64,000 nucleotides of DNA from Bacteroidota bacterium (GCA_018268015.1 JAFDXJ010000010.1:124001-188000), one strand, 5' to 3'; positions 1 to 9,748 are shown, numbered from the stretch's first letter. Numbers and translations are program-made. The notes: generated by a model not told the origin, from the letters alone.

Positions 1-445
1 TGGAAACTTTTTAGACACTGCTGTATTTTCATTACTACAGTCATCCCGTGTATCAGTAAAAGACACTGCCATGAATAAGTAATGAGAAACCCTGAAACGG
101 ACATTTATTCTTTATCTCATTTCAACTTGATAAAAAATACACATTGCTTTTTCATTTTTTTCATTATTTATATACAGACAACTCGCATTCAATTAAGATG
201 ACAGATTCATATTATCTGGATTAAAAATGATTCATCTTGTTGTTTTTAAAAATGGTATTTATTTCAAATACCCCAAATACTCATCTGCAGCATTAAAATG
301 ACTTTTAACACAATGATCCCTGCATCATATATTTAAGAAAAATCAAGGGTTAAAAGTATACCGTTCAGGCTTAAACATCCTGTAAAGAATTATCTTTGCC
401 AATATTTGAAAGTATCATAATAATTTAATTCAAAATTCTTATATA
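1..445. other. Non-coding stretch at the left window edge
   Basis: No reading frame of convincing length or codon pattern is visible on either strand. The stretch is AT-rich. The octamer GACACTGC occurs twice, near 14 and 64, without a clear hairpin. Its right end holds a promoter-like box for the downstream PLP enzyme gene. A gene ending to the left of the window may own the first bases, but nothing here shows that. Confidence 0.5.
391..398 (+). promoter_or_regulatory. Candidate Bacteroidota -7 promoter box (TATCTTTG)
   Basis: TATCTTTG fits the Bacteroidota -7 consensus TAnnTTTG and lies 47 bases before the ATG at 446. No good -33 TTTG is seen at the usual distance, so the call rests on the -7 box and its position. 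Confidence 0.4.
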
Positions 446-1696
446 ATGTCTAAAAAAAGAAAACCGGAAAGTCAAATGATGTCTTACGGCTATAAGCCGG
501 AATTATCAGAAGGCTCGGTTAAGTGCCCTATTTTTCAAACCTCCACTTTCGTTTTTAAAACGGCCGAAGAAGGGAAATCATTCTTTGAAGTTGCCTATGG
601 CTTAAGAGAAAAAAATGTAGGCGAAGAAACCGGTTTAATCTATAGCCGACTCAATAACCCGGACCTGGAGATTCTTGAAAACCGGCTTACCCTTTGGGAT
701 GAATCAGAAGCCTGCGCTGTTTTCGAAAGTGGTATGTCAGCAATCACAACTGTATTGCTCGAATTCCTGAAACCGGGTGACCTGTTGCTTTTCAGTAATC
801 CCATTTATGGAGGAAGCGACCATTTCATCAATAAAATACTCCCCAAATTCAACATCCATACCGCATCTTTCAAGGTAGGGCAATCTATAGAAGAAATTAT
901 TGAAATTGTAAATGCTACCGGGAAAGCAGATCGTTTGTCCTTGGTATATATTGAAACACCGGCCAACCCTACCAATGATCTCATAGATATTGAAGGCAGC
1001 AAAAAAGTAGCACAACATTTTTCTACGAAAGACAAAGAAGTATATCTCGCAGTAGATAATACGTATATGGGGCCTGTATGGCAGCATCCTTTAAAAAATG
1101 GAGCTGATCTGGTTTTATATTCTGCCACAAAATATATTGGTGGGCATAGTGATGTGATTGCAGGCGCTTGCCTCGGCTCCAATGAACTTATTCAACGTGT
1201 GAAAACATTAAGGACCTTTTTAGGGAATATGGCCAGCCCAAATACCGGGTGGTTATTGATGCGTAGCCTGGAGACGCTCAAACTAAGAATGGATAAACAT
1301 GCCTCCAATGCCACACTCATCGCCGCTTTTTTAAACAAGCACCCTAAAATTGAAAAAGTTTATTACCCGGGAAATTTAAAAGAAAGTGATGGCGAACAAT
1401 ATGCTATTAAATTAAGACAATGCCTCTCTGATGGCGGGATGATTTCTTTTGATATTAAAGGAACTGAAAAAGAAGCCTTTACTTTTTTAAATAACCTTCA
1501 TTTGATTAAACTGGCCGTTAGCCTTGGTAGTACAGAAAGCCTCGCTCAACACCCTGATACAATGACACATGCCGATGTTGATCCGGTATCAAAAAAAGAA
1601 TTTAGTATCACGGAAAAAATGATCCGCTTGTCTGTAGGAGTTGAAAATGCAGAAGATATCATAGAAGATATCAGGCAGGCGCTGGAAAAATGCTAA
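446..1696 (+). CDS. Cys/Met metabolism PLP-dependent enzyme (cystathionine gamma-synthase / methionine gamma-lyase family)
   Basis: A 416-residue cytosolic PLP enzyme of the trans-sulfuration family, which eliminates or replaces the gamma-substituent of homoserine esters, cystathionine or methionine. Visible motifs are YSRLNNP (66-72), which helps bind the cofactor phosphate, DNTY (204-207), whose Asp contacts the pyridine nitrogen, and SATKYIGGHSD, where Lys229 is the Schiff-base lysine. Length is slightly above the usual 380-400 because of an N-terminal extension. The ATG at 446 is the only sensible start. The gene stands alone and converges on the next gene with an 8-base gap. The exact reaction (synthase, gamma-lyase or beta-lyase) cannot be read from sequence. 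A cystathionine beta-synthase gene at 7795-9150 makes a role in sulfur amino-acid turnover plausible. Confidence 0.88.
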   Translation: MSKKRKPESQMMSYGYKPELSEGSVKCPIFQTSTFVFKTAEEGKSFFEVAYGLREKNVGEETGLIYSRLNNPDLEILENRLTLWDESEACAVFESGMSAITTVLLEFLKPGDLLLFSNPIYGGSDHFINKILPKFNIHTASFKVGQSIEEIIEIVNATGKADRLSLVYIETPANPTNDLIDIEGSKKVAQHFSTKDKEVYLAVDNTYMGPVWQHPLKNGADLVLYSATKYIGGHSDVIAGACLGSNELIQRVKTLRTFLGNMASPNTGWLLMRSLETLKLRMDKHASNATLIAAFLNKHPKIEKVYYPGNLKESDGEQYAIKLRQCLSDGGMISFDIKGTEKEAFTFLNNLHLIKLAVSLGSTESLAQHPDTMTHADVDPVSKKEFSITEKMIRLSVGVENAEDIIEDIRQALEKC

Positions 1697-1704
1697 GATT
1701 TATT

Positions 1705-3324
1705 TTATGCATTTCCCCATCCTCCAACGTTACTAACGCTCAATCCCCATGTATCGGGGTTGGCATGCTTAAAGTCATTTTCATATCGTTCGGGAATATT
1801 GGTTAAGAATTCCCCGGGCTGGAAGGAAGGAAAAATGACTTCATAGGTATGCATTGTCTGAAAACTAATCCGCCTGTAAATGTGTGATCGGGTGATGCTT
1901 TCTTTATTCTCAAGACCTGAAGCGCCAAGTAATTCCACGAAACTATGCACGGTCTTTTTATGAAAATTGGCAACCCTTGTTTTTTTATCATCCACTACAA
2001 GCCCCACCGTAAGTCGTGGATCTTGTGTAGCAACGCCAACAGGACATTTATTGGTATTACACAATAATGCCTGAATACAACCTACTGCCAGCATCATGGC
2101 TCTTGCAGAAAAACAGGCATCTGCACCTAATGCAATGGCCCGGATTATATGAAAGCCCGTAAAGACTTTCCCTGAAGCAATGATTTTAATATGCTTACGA
2201 ATATCAAGGCCTGTAAGGATATTATGTACAAAAGCCAAACCATCCAGTAAAGGTGCTCCAACATAATTTGAAAATTCCTGAGGAGCAGCACCCGTACCTC
2301 CTTCTGCGCCATCTACTGTGATAAAATCAGGAAAAGTATTCATCTCAATCATCGCCTGACAAATGGAAATGAATTCACATTTATATCCTATACACAATTT
2401 AAAACCAACCGGCTTACCACCGGATAATTCACGGAGTTGTTTAATAAACTGTACCAATCCTCTGGGTGTATCAAATGCTTTGTGAAAAGGAGGTGAAGCC
2501 ACCAATGTATGTGGTTCTATATGCCGGATAGCAGCAATTTCCGGGGTATTTTTTACAGCAGGTAAAATGCCGCCATGGCCGGGTTTTGCTCCTTGCGAAA
2601 TTTTTATTTCAATCATTTTCACCTGAGGCATTTGAGATTTCTCCCGAAATAAATCCGGGTTGAAATTACCATCAGCTGTTCTGCAACCAAAGTATCCTGT
2701 TCCAATCTGCCATATCAGATCACCTTCATGTTTCAAGTGAAATGGGCTTATTCCTCCCTCACCTGTATTATGTGCAAAGCCACCGATTTTTGCTCCTGCA
2801 TTCATCGCTTCTACAGCGTTAGCACTCAAAGAACCATAACTCATTGCACTGATATTATATATACTGCATGAATAAGGTTGCAGGCAATCTTTATTTCCTA
2901 TAAACACGCGTGGATCCTGATCCAAAGTATTAAAATCTTTGGGAGCCATAGAATGACAAACCCATTCATAACCTTCTGTATATACATCCAACTGTGTACC
3001 AAAAGGCATCGTATCATTGTCTTGTTTGGCACGTTGATAAACGGTATTCCGATCAATTCGATTTATAGGGCGACCATCAATGTCTGACTCAATAAAATAC
3101 TGATATATTTTAGGGCGTAATTCTTCCATGAGATAACGCAGTCTTCCAATAACAGGATAGATGCGCATCACCGCATGTTTTTTTTGCGTCATATCATAAT
3201 AACCCAGAATCGTTAATCCTAAAGTGATCGCCAGAAGCACATACCAATTGGAGCTCAGGAATAATGATAATCCGAGAAAAAGCAGGATGAGCAAGGTGGA
3301 GATGATGATAAATTTTTTTCTCAT
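1705..3324 (-). CDS. FMN-binding glutamate synthase-like protein, membrane-anchored
   Basis: A 539-residue protein equivalent to the FMN/3Fe-4S synthase domain of the large glutamate synthase subunit, without the N-terminal glutaminase domain or C-terminal beta-helix. Two hydrophobic segments lie near residues 5-23 and 27-42, so it is probably anchored in the inner membrane. Conserved core motifs include YGSLS (163-167), KISQGAKPGHGG (241-252) and DGAEGGTGA (338-346). Cys416, Cys422 and Cys427 form the CX5CX4C iron-sulfur motif followed by PVGVATQ. Such stand-alone proteins are common in bacteria and are usually annotated as FMN-binding glutamate synthase family. Their true electron donor and substrate are mostly unproven, so I do not call it GltB. 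A -7-like box on the minus strand (3335-3342, read TAATTTTG) lies just upstream. Confidence 0.88.
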   Translation of the reverse strand: MRKKFIIISTLLILLFLGLSLFLSSNWYVLLAITLGLTILGYYDMTQKKHAVMRIYPVIGRLRYLMEELRPKIYQYFIESDIDGRPINRIDRNTVYQRAKQDNDTMPFGTQLDVYTEGYEWVCHSMAPKDFNTLDQDPRVFIGNKDCLQPYSCSIYNISAMSYGSLSANAVEAMNAGAKIGGFAHNTGEGGISPFHLKHEGDLIWQIGTGYFGCRTADGNFNPDLFREKSQMPQVKMIEIKISQGAKPGHGGILPAVKNTPEIAAIRHIEPHTLVASPPFHKAFDTPRGLVQFIKQLRELSGGKPVGFKLCIGYKCEFISICQAMIEMNTFPDFITVDGAEGGTGAAPQEFSNYVGAPLLDGLAFVHNILTGLDIRKHIKIIASGKVFTGFHIIRAIALGADACFSARAMMLAVGCIQALLCNTNKCPVGVATQDPRLTVGLVVDDKKTRVANFHKKTVHSFVELLGASGLENKESITRSHIYRRISFQTMHTYEVIFPSFQPGEFLTNIPERYENDFKHANPDTWGLSVSNVGGWGNA

Positions 3325-3334
3325 GTTATTTTTG

Positions 3335-3342
3335 CAAAATTA
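3335..3342 (-). promoter_or_regulatory. Candidate -7 box (TAATTTTG) for the glutamate-synthase-like gene
   Basis: Read on the minus strand the octamer is TAATTTTG, matching TAnnTTTG, and lies 10 bases before the ATG at 3324. If used, the mRNA would have a very short leader. No clear -33 element is seen. Confidence 0.3.
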
Positions 3343-3435
3343 CTTTGGTGAATGATGTTTATTAAATAGGCGCATTTAGCATTTAGCATTCAATATACAA
3401 ATGTAAAATATTCATGATTACATCAAAATAAAGAC

Positions 3436-4452
3436 TTAATAAATATTGACTTCTCTTTCTAGTTCTACATGAAATTTTTGATATACGGAATCTATGATTT
3501 TTTGCGAAAGAGCAAAGATTTCACGGCCATGGGCACGACCATAATTGACTAAAACCAGCGCCTGTTTTTCATGGCAGCCGGCATCCCCTTCCCGATAACC
3601 TTTCCAACCGCAACTTTCTATAAGCCAGGCTGCAGAAAGCTTTACTGCATCCTGGAAAGGGAAGGAAATGAGATGTGGAAATTGCTGCTTCAATGCCTCC
3701 CATTGGACAGGAGTGATGATTGGATTTTTGAAAAAACTGCCGGCATTTCCAATGACTGCCGGATCGGGCAATTTTGATTGCCTGATCTGAATCACTGCTT
3801 GCGAAATGTTTTGAATACTTAACTCCGTAACACCCATTCTTTGCAATTCTGCTTCTATATTGCCATATTGTGTATGAAAAACAGGTTGCTTCTGTAACCT
3901 ATAATTGACTTTTAAAATGATATAGTCTTCTTTAAATTGATGTTTAAAAATACTATCCCGGTAACCAAAAGCACATGCTTCTTTCTTCAGTTCAACTACT
4001 TTTTTATCTTTTTTATGGTAAGCCTCTAAGGAATAAAAAACATCTTTTATTTCTACACCATAAGCCCCAATATTCTGAATGGGGGAAGCGCCTACATTGC
4101 CCGGGATCAAACTTAAATTTTCAATACCCGCATATTGATGTGCAATACAATGGAGTACAAATTTATGCCATACCTCTCCTGCCGCAGCGCTTACAATGTA
4201 GCTGTTTTCATCCTCCGAAATACATGAAATCCCTTTCAAAGCATTCTTCAAAACAATGCCATCATAATTTTTAGTGAATAGCATATTGCTGCCACCTCCT
4301 AAAATCAAACTATTTTTCTCATGTTTAAATAGATCACTATCCACGATCTCCTCCAGTTCTTCTAATGATTCAAAGGAAGCAAAATATTTTGCACGGGCAT
4401 CTATGCCAAATGTGTTGAAGTTTCTCAATGAAATATTTTCTTGTATCTGCAT
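3436..4452 (-). CDS. murB: UDP-N-acetylenolpyruvoylglucosamine reductase MurB
   Basis: Reduces UDP-GlcNAc-enolpyruvate to UDP-MurNAc with NADPH and FAD, the second committed step of peptidoglycan precursor synthesis in the cytosol. The 338-residue length fits type I (E. coli-like) MurB. Motifs include the FAD-binding LGGGSN (51-56), GNVGASPIQNIGAYG (118-132), Arg165 in FGYRDS, GNAGSFFKNP with the proton-donor Ser239, and the C-terminal LEREV whose Glu334 corresponds to the catalytic glutamate. It lies 11 bases downstream of priA on the same strand and is probably co-transcribed with it. Confidence 0.97.
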   Translation of the reverse strand: MQIQENISLRNFNTFGIDARAKYFASFESLEELEEIVDSDLFKHEKNSLILGGGSNMLFTKNYDGIVLKNALKGISCISEDENSYIVSAAAGEVWHKFVLHCIAHQYAGIENLSLIPGNVGASPIQNIGAYGVEIKDVFYSLEAYHKKDKKVVELKKEACAFGYRDSIFKHQFKEDYIILKVNYRLQKQPVFHTQYGNIEAELQRMGVTELSIQNISQAVIQIRQSKLPDPAVIGNAGSFFKNPIITPVQWEALKQQFPHLISFPFQDAVKLSAAWLIESCGWKGYREGDAGCHEKQALVLVNYGRAHGREIFALSQKIIDSVYQKFHVELEREVNIY

Positions 4453-4463
4453 TTCATTTTTTT

Positions 4464-6986
4464 TTAAACCGGGTCCACATCCGGTTGAATGGTGAGTGAA
4501 GCAAATCTTTTATAGGAGAATAATATTGCCGCCTGCTGTAATATTTCTTTTTTACATTGGTCTATCAGTGCGAGGTCTTTGGGCAGTTTTAATAAAATTT
4601 CCCATAAATATTTATTCCTGATTCGGGGGATGATCGCTTCTGCCGGTCCCTGAATATAGGAAGCATAATTTTTCTGTAAGCCAATAACCATACGGGCTGC
4701 CGCTTCTGATGCTATTTCATTTTTAATATGCTTAATAACAATTTTGATCATCCTGGTGAATGGCGGATAATGAAATTCTTTTCTGGTGGCCATTTCAAAT
4801 GCATAAAATTTTTCATCATCATGTTTTAATACAAAACCTATGACCGGGTGTTGAATATTGCTAACCTGAATCATCACTTTTCCTTGCCCATTTTTCCTCC
4901 CCGCACGACCGCTTACTTGTTGCATCATTTGAAAGGCCCGTTCATTCACCCGGAAATCTGCAAAGTTCAGAAGGCTGTCTGCATCCAGGATACCGACCAA
5001 TTGTACATTTTCAAAATCAAGCCCTTTGACTACCATTTGTGTGCCTACTAAAATATCAATTTTTTTTTGTTCAAATAATCGGATCAGGTTATCATGGTCA
5101 TACTTACCTTTTACGCTGTCATAATCCATACGAGCAATATGCACACCGGGAAAGGACTCTGCAAGGACTTCTTCTATTTTTTCCGTACCAAAGTTTTTCT
5201 TTAAAAACGAATGACTGCCACAGGCTCCACAGGTATAGATTACCGGGTAGATTTTTCCGCAATAGTGGCAACACAATTGATTTTTGGATTTATGAAAGGT
5301 AAGTGTAACGGAGCAGTCTGTACATTGTGGAATCCATCCACATGAACCGCAAATAAAGTAGGGTGAATATCCACGTCGGTTTTGAAATACAATGGCCTGC
5401 TTTTTTTCTTCTATAACTTCAGCCAGAGCCGCCTTGAGTTGTGGGGAAATAATGACTTTACCTTTTTCTTTTTGAATAATTTTTTTTACATCAATAATTT
5501 CAATGGCCGGCATATTCACTTTGCCATAGCGTTCAGACAAAATCACTTTGCCATACTTTCCATTGTTTGCATTGAACATGCTCTCCATTGATGGAGTCGC
5601 ACTTCCCAGTAAAACTTTTGCCTGGCATCTGGAAGCTAAATAAATGGCGGCATCACGTGCATGATATCGAGGGGCCGGCTCCTGCTGTTTGTAAGAGGCA
5701 TCATGCTCTTCATCCACTATGACCATCGCAAGATTTTGAAACGGAAGAAATAAGGCTGACCTGGCTCCCACAATAATTGATGCCTGCCCGCTTTTTACAC
5801 GGTTCCATATTTCCACCCTTTCCTGCGGATTAAACTTTGAATGATAAACAATGATATGACCTCCAAAACTTTTTTGTAAACGTCGAATCAATTGTGAAGT
5901 CAGTGCGATCTCCGGCAACATATACAAAATTTGTTTTCCCTGCTTTATAAAGGACTCCATTAATTGGGTGTATATCTCCGTTTTGCCACTGGAGGTTACA
6001 CCATGCAATAAACAAACTTCTTTTTCAGCAAGAGCTTTATTGATTTCATCGAACGCCTGTTTCTGTGCATCAGTCAAAGTAAAATCCAAATGAATGTGCG
6101 GTGGAAGCATGCGGATCCTGTCCACATTTGTTTTTACAGGAATCAAAATATTCTTATCAATCAATGCCTTTAACTGTGCCGCGCTGGCATTGGACTTTTT
6201 TAGTAAAGCAGATTGTGCTACTTCACTGGAGTCCTTGGAGAGATGCAAAAAAGATAAGAGTAATGCTAATTGCTTGGGCGCTTTGCTCCATTCATTTAAT
6301 AAAATTTCCAGTTTTTTTTCATCATGAAATGAAGGATGCAACCGGATATTTATCGTTGTTTTAGGTTTATATTTTTCTTTTAAGTTCTCACGAATAAAAC
6401 AAATTTCTTTCTCCACCACTTTTTTAACTATAGGAAACACATGAGGCTTATCCAGTATCTGTTGCACTTCAGCCAGGCGTATTTCTTTTTTAATTTCTAA
6501 TGCTTCATATAGAACGAACTCATCGTTACTCAATTCGGAGGCATCGCCTTCATATTGTTCATTGAATTGGAGAATACTTTCGCCAGATAATTTTAAATTA
6601 GCGGGAATGGCTGCCTGCATGATTTCGCCTTCACTGCACATATAATAATGTCCCATCCATTTCCAAAATGCAAGTTGCTCAGGAAAAACAACCGGATCCT
6701 CATCTAAAATATTCAGTACCGGCTTGGGAGAAAAATTTACCGGCGCTTTATCAGAAATATCCTTGATGATTCCGGCATATCTTTTATTTCTTAGAGAAAC
6801 TTCTACTCTTACTCCGGGTAAAGCCATAGCACTAAATTCCTGTGGAATGCGCCAGGTATAATTCATAGGTAATGCCAATGGAATAATTACTTCAGCAAAC
6901 AAATTGTCTTTGTCCAAGGAGGAAATGGTTTGATTTGCAGAAATTTTTTTTTCTATATCATCACTATGATCATATTGTATGGACAC
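4464..6986 (-). CDS. priA: Primosomal replication restart helicase PriA
   Basis: A 3'-5' DNA helicase that binds stalled forks and reloads the replisome. The 840 residues show the N-terminal DNA-binding domain, Walker A GVTSSGKT (329-336), Walker B DEEH (425-428), and two zinc-binding clusters built from eight cysteines around residues 543-590 (CGSCGW, CTDC, CCHYC, CGAC). A C-terminal helicase lobe with GTQMVVKGLDF and QVSGRAGR follows. The ATG start adds about 28 residues before the conserved FAEVIIPLA start of the family. A TTG codon at residue 29 is an alternative start. It lies in a cbs-plsC-priA-murB minus-strand run, 39 bases downstream of plsC. Confidence 0.96.
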   Translation of the reverse strand: MSIQYDHSDDIEKKISANQTISSLDKDNLFAEVIIPLALPMNYTWRIPQEFSAMALPGVRVEVSLRNKRYAGIIKDISDKAPVNFSPKPVLNILDEDPVVFPEQLAFWKWMGHYYMCSEGEIMQAAIPANLKLSGESILQFNEQYEGDASELSNDEFVLYEALEIKKEIRLAEVQQILDKPHVFPIVKKVVEKEICFIRENLKEKYKPKTTINIRLHPSFHDEKKLEILLNEWSKAPKQLALLLSFLHLSKDSSEVAQSALLKKSNASAAQLKALIDKNILIPVKTNVDRIRMLPPHIHLDFTLTDAQKQAFDEINKALAEKEVCLLHGVTSSGKTEIYTQLMESFIKQGKQILYMLPEIALTSQLIRRLQKSFGGHIIVYHSKFNPQERVEIWNRVKSGQASIIVGARSALFLPFQNLAMVIVDEEHDASYKQQEPAPRYHARDAAIYLASRCQAKVLLGSATPSMESMFNANNGKYGKVILSERYGKVNMPAIEIIDVKKIIQKEKGKVIISPQLKAALAEVIEEKKQAIVFQNRRGYSPYFICGSCGWIPQCTDCSVTLTFHKSKNQLCCHYCGKIYPVIYTCGACGSHSFLKKNFGTEKIEEVLAESFPGVHIARMDYDSVKGKYDHDNLIRLFEQKKIDILVGTQMVVKGLDFENVQLVGILDADSLLNFADFRVNERAFQMMQQVSGRAGRKNGQGKVMIQVSNIQHPVIGFVLKHDDEKFYAFEMATRKEFHYPPFTRMIKIVIKHIKNEIASEAAARMVIGLQKNYASYIQGPAEAIIPRIRNKYLWEILLKLPKDLALIDQCKKEILQQAAILFSYKRFASLTIQPDVDPV

Positions 6987-7025
6987 AATGCGAATATAAA
7001 AAGGAATATGTTTGAAAAGATTGAA

Positions 7026-7769
7026 TTAATGGTATTTCAAAAGCGCTTTTTCCATATTACTATAGGCCAGGGCTTTTAAAGCAGGCAGGTCTTTCAGGTT
7101 TAATCCTTCAACAGGAATCTCTTTTAAAAAAATTGTCCTGCAAACCCCGGGTGTTAATTCAAAGAAACCTCTGTAATGCATTCTTTTGATGGTGTCTGGA
7201 AAAATCATTGGTAGAATAGGTGTTTGTGTTTCTATGGCAATTCGAAATGCTCCATCAAAAAAACTCTTGAGGGGTTTACCGGTTTCATTAAAGGTACCTT
7301 CAGGGAAAAGAAAAATGGAAATACCCTGGTCTATGGCAGCTGTTAAGGCACGTACACTCTTAGCTCTTTTCTCTGCACTACTCCTGTCAACTAATATTGC
7401 AGCTGTTCTATAAATCCAGCCAAAGACCGGCCAATGAATCATCTCTTTTTTTCCTAATGCCCGAATAGGTTGCCTAATAGAACGCACCAGCGCCGGTATA
7501 TCCATATAAGAGATATGATTGGCAATAAAAATATATTGCTTCTTTTTATGAAGTGGCGCTTCATAAATTTCTTTATGACGAATACCTACAAAGAAATACC
7601 ATGTAAATGCCCAAAATGTACAAATGCGATAAATAAAATTCCCTCCCTGGATCTTTCCAAACAATAATGAAAGAAACACAAAAGGCAATACAAAGAACAT
7701 GATAAGGCAAAACATAATCAAAGCATATACACAATAGATGAGTTGAACAATACGAAGTAATGCCTTCAT
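7026..7769 (-). CDS. plsC: 1-acyl-sn-glycerol-3-phosphate acyltransferase
   Basis: Transfers an acyl chain to the sn-2 position of lysophosphatidic acid, giving phosphatidic acid at the inner membrane. Of 247 residues, the first 40 or so are strongly hydrophobic (one or two membrane segments). The catalytic NHX4D motif is NHISYMD, with His85 and Asp90, and the substrate-binding block is FPEGTF (155-160). A basic stretch follows FPEGT as usual. The gene sits 25 bases after the cystathionine beta-synthase gene. Some family members acylate other lipids (for example ornithine lipids), which the sequence cannot exclude. Confidence 0.92.
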   Translation of the reverse strand: MKALLRIVQLIYCVYALIMFCLIMFFVLPFVFLSLLFGKIQGGNFIYRICTFWAFTWYFFVGIRHKEIYEAPLHKKKQYIFIANHISYMDIPALVRSIRQPIRALGKKEMIHWPVFGWIYRTAAILVDRSSAEKRAKSVRALTAAIDQGISIFLFPEGTFNETGKPLKSFFDGAFRIAIETQTPILPMIFPDTIKRMHYRGFFELTPGVCRTIFLKEIPVEGLNLKDLPALKALAYSNMEKALLKYH

Positions 7770-7794
7770 TATAGATTTGATTGTGCTATATAAA

Positions 7795-9150
7795 TTAACT
7801 CCCTATACTTTGTATAATATCATATTTAGTGATAATATGGTAAGCGCCGGTTTCATCTTTGGCAAGTACTGCTCCATTTTCCCTGTTAATCAATTTACCT
7901 AATTTTTCTACTGGCGTAGAAAAATCTACAAGAGGATAAGGTGGTTCCATGATATTTCTAACAGGCTCTTTCGGCAGGTTACTGTTTTCAAATATTTTTT
8001 GAAAAAGGCCACTCTCACTAATACTTCCGGCTATTTGGTCATGATCCATCACCGGTATATTTTCTATATCATATTTTTTCATCAATTCTACTGCTTCAGA
8101 TACCGGAGCATCTGTATTAATGGTAATCAATCTTTTTTGCCCGCGTGCAGAAACCACATCTTTAAAAGTTTTTACATCCAGGAATCCGCGTTCCATCATC
8201 CATTGATCATTATAAATTTTGCCCACATACCTGCTTCCATGATCATGTAATACACATACGACCACATCATCTTTTTTCAAAGAACCGGATAATTGCATCA
8301 GGCCCTGTAAGCAACTCCCCGCGCTGTATCCACAAAACAAGCCCTCCTCTTTTGCAAGCCGTCTGGCCATGATGGCGCCATTTTTATCACTCACCTGTTC
8401 AAAATAATCTATGACGGACATATCATAATTATCCGGAACAAAGTCCTCTCCAAAGCCTTCTGAAATGTAGGGATGCACTTCATTCATATCTATTTCTCCG
8501 GTACGGAAATACTTTGTGAGTAATGACCCTTCCACATCAATAGCCCATATTTTTATAGCCGGATTTTTTTCTTTTAAATACATTGCGATACCCGTTACGG
8601 TACCTCCTGTTCCTGCCGTGCATACTAAATGTGTTATCTTTCCTTCGGTTTGCTCCCATATTTCCGGGCCGGTAGTTTCATAATGTGCCAGTCGGTTGGC
8701 AAGATTATTATATTGATCAAAATGGAAGCTGTTGGGTATTTCGCTTGACAGGCGTTTAGCTACAGAATAATAGCTGGCCGGGTCTTCGGGTTCTACATTT
8801 GTCGGGCATACAATGACTTCAGCGCCAACGGCCTTCAGGATATCTATTTTTTCTTTACTTTGTTTATCCGTTGTAGCAAAAATACATTTATAGCCTTTTA
8901 CGATTGCAGCCAATGCCAGGCCCATGCCCGTATTCCCGGATGTACACTCAATGATGGTACCTCCCGGTTTTAATTTACCTTCCTGCTCAGCTACTTCCAC
9001 CATTTTCAATGCCATCCGGTCTTTGATAGAATTGCCCGGGTTAAAGTAATCCACTTTGGCAAGCACGGTGCAGGGCAGGTGTTTCGTTATTTTATGAAGT
9101 TTAATTAATGGTGTATTTCCAATCGTTTCCAGAATATTGTTCAGCCACAT
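7795..9150 (-). CDS. Cystathionine beta-synthase (PLP domain plus CBS pair)
   Basis: Condenses serine (or O-acetylserine) with homocysteine (or sulfide) using PLP. I start at the ATG at 9150, giving 451 residues beginning MWLNNILETIGNTPLI, the usual N-terminus. The frame runs 19 codons further upstream but those residues resemble no family member. Lys43 in NPGNSIKDR is the PLP lysine, SGNTGMG holds the substrate loop, and GTGGT binds the cofactor phosphate. Two CBS domains occupy roughly residues 325-450, as in eukaryotic-type CBS, which distinguishes it from plain cysteine synthase CysK. It heads the cbs-plsC-priA-murB run and has a -7-like box at 9166-9173. Confidence 0.9.
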   Translation of the reverse strand: MWLNNILETIGNTPLIKLHKITKHLPCTVLAKVDYFNPGNSIKDRMALKMVEVAEQEGKLKPGGTIIECTSGNTGMGLALAAIVKGYKCIFATTDKQSKEKIDILKAVGAEVIVCPTNVEPEDPASYYSVAKRLSSEIPNSFHFDQYNNLANRLAHYETTGPEIWEQTEGKITHLVCTAGTGGTVTGIAMYLKEKNPAIKIWAIDVEGSLLTKYFRTGEIDMNEVHPYISEGFGEDFVPDNYDMSVIDYFEQVSDKNGAIMARRLAKEEGLFCGYSAGSCLQGLMQLSGSLKKDDVVVCVLHDHGSRYVGKIYNDQWMMERGFLDVKTFKDVVSARGQKRLITINTDAPVSEAVELMKKYDIENIPVMDHDQIAGSISESGLFQKIFENSNLPKEPVRNIMEPPYPLVDFSTPVEKLGKLINRENGAVLAKDETGAYHIITKYDIIQSIGS

Positions 9151-9165
9151 ATTTTTGATTTTGGG

Positions 9166-9173
9166 CAAATGTA
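9166..9173 (-). promoter_or_regulatory. Candidate -7 box (TACATTTG) for the cbs-plsC-priA-murB run
   Basis: On the minus strand the octamer reads TACATTTG, an exact TAnnTTTG match, 15 bases before the chosen ATG at 9150. Its position also argues that translation starts at 9150 and not upstream at 9207. The -33 element is not clear. Confidence 0.45.
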
Positions 9174-9244
9174 CTATTTCTGAAGGAGATGGAATCCCGC
9201 ACTGCAAGGAGAGGAACAGTTACAAAGTGATCCTGGAGAAGAAA

Positions 9245-9727
9245 TTACTTTAAAGTATATCGAATCCCAATTCCACCCCAGCCTCCCTCGAAATAATTAT
9301 ATCCCACAAAATTAAATGAGGGTTGCCAGTCGAGGCTGATATTAATTGGAGCACCTGTAAATTTATAATCAAGGCCTAATACGCCATCAATACCAATAGC
9401 GATTCCACCATCATTGCCGGGATGATTATCTTTCCAATTTGAACTCCAACCACCTATATGTGCACCGGGGCCGGCATACCATTTCAATCCATTCACACCA
9501 TTAATATCTCCATGAAATTCATATAAACCGGTTACACGAAACCCATCACTCCAAAAATATCCCAGGCCCTCGATGGCTTTATCATTGGCGATAAAATGTT
9601 TGACAGATAATGCCCCGGGGTAAAATTTTAACCCTATAGCCGTTTGATAATCACTTCCTGTATTTTGTGCATTTACACTGGTTATAAAAAATGCACAGGC
9701 AAAAAATAAAAACATCTTTTTTATCAT
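9245..9727 (-). CDS. Exported small outer-membrane barrel-like protein (paralogue 1)
   Basis: Function unknown. The 160-residue product has a typical signal peptide ending in SVNAQ. The rest alternates polar and aromatic/hydrophobic residues in short strands with glycine turns and ends in an aromatic-basic strand (IGIRYTLK), as in small outer-membrane beta-barrels. Landmarks are AIGLKFYPG, FRVTGLYEFH, GPGAHIGGW, IGIDGVLGLDYKF and SLDWQPSF. I use the ATG at 9727; a GTG directly before it is also possible. The next gene upstream encodes a clear paralogue sharing all these landmarks. Confidence 0.75.
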   Translation of the reverse strand: MIKKMFLFFACAFFITSVNAQNTGSDYQTAIGLKFYPGALSVKHFIANDKAIEGLGYFWSDGFRVTGLYEFHGDINGVNGLKWYAGPGAHIGGWSSNWKDNHPGNDGGIAIGIDGVLGLDYKFTGAPINISLDWQPSFNFVGYNYFEGGWGGIGIRYTLK

Positions 9728-9748
9728 CACTTCAATTTTTAAAAATCA

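Noticed and set aside
9151..9207. Extended N-terminus of the cystathionine beta-synthase frame.
   Set aside because: The 19 extra residues match no family member and the frame there overlaps the promoter-like box at 9166-9173.
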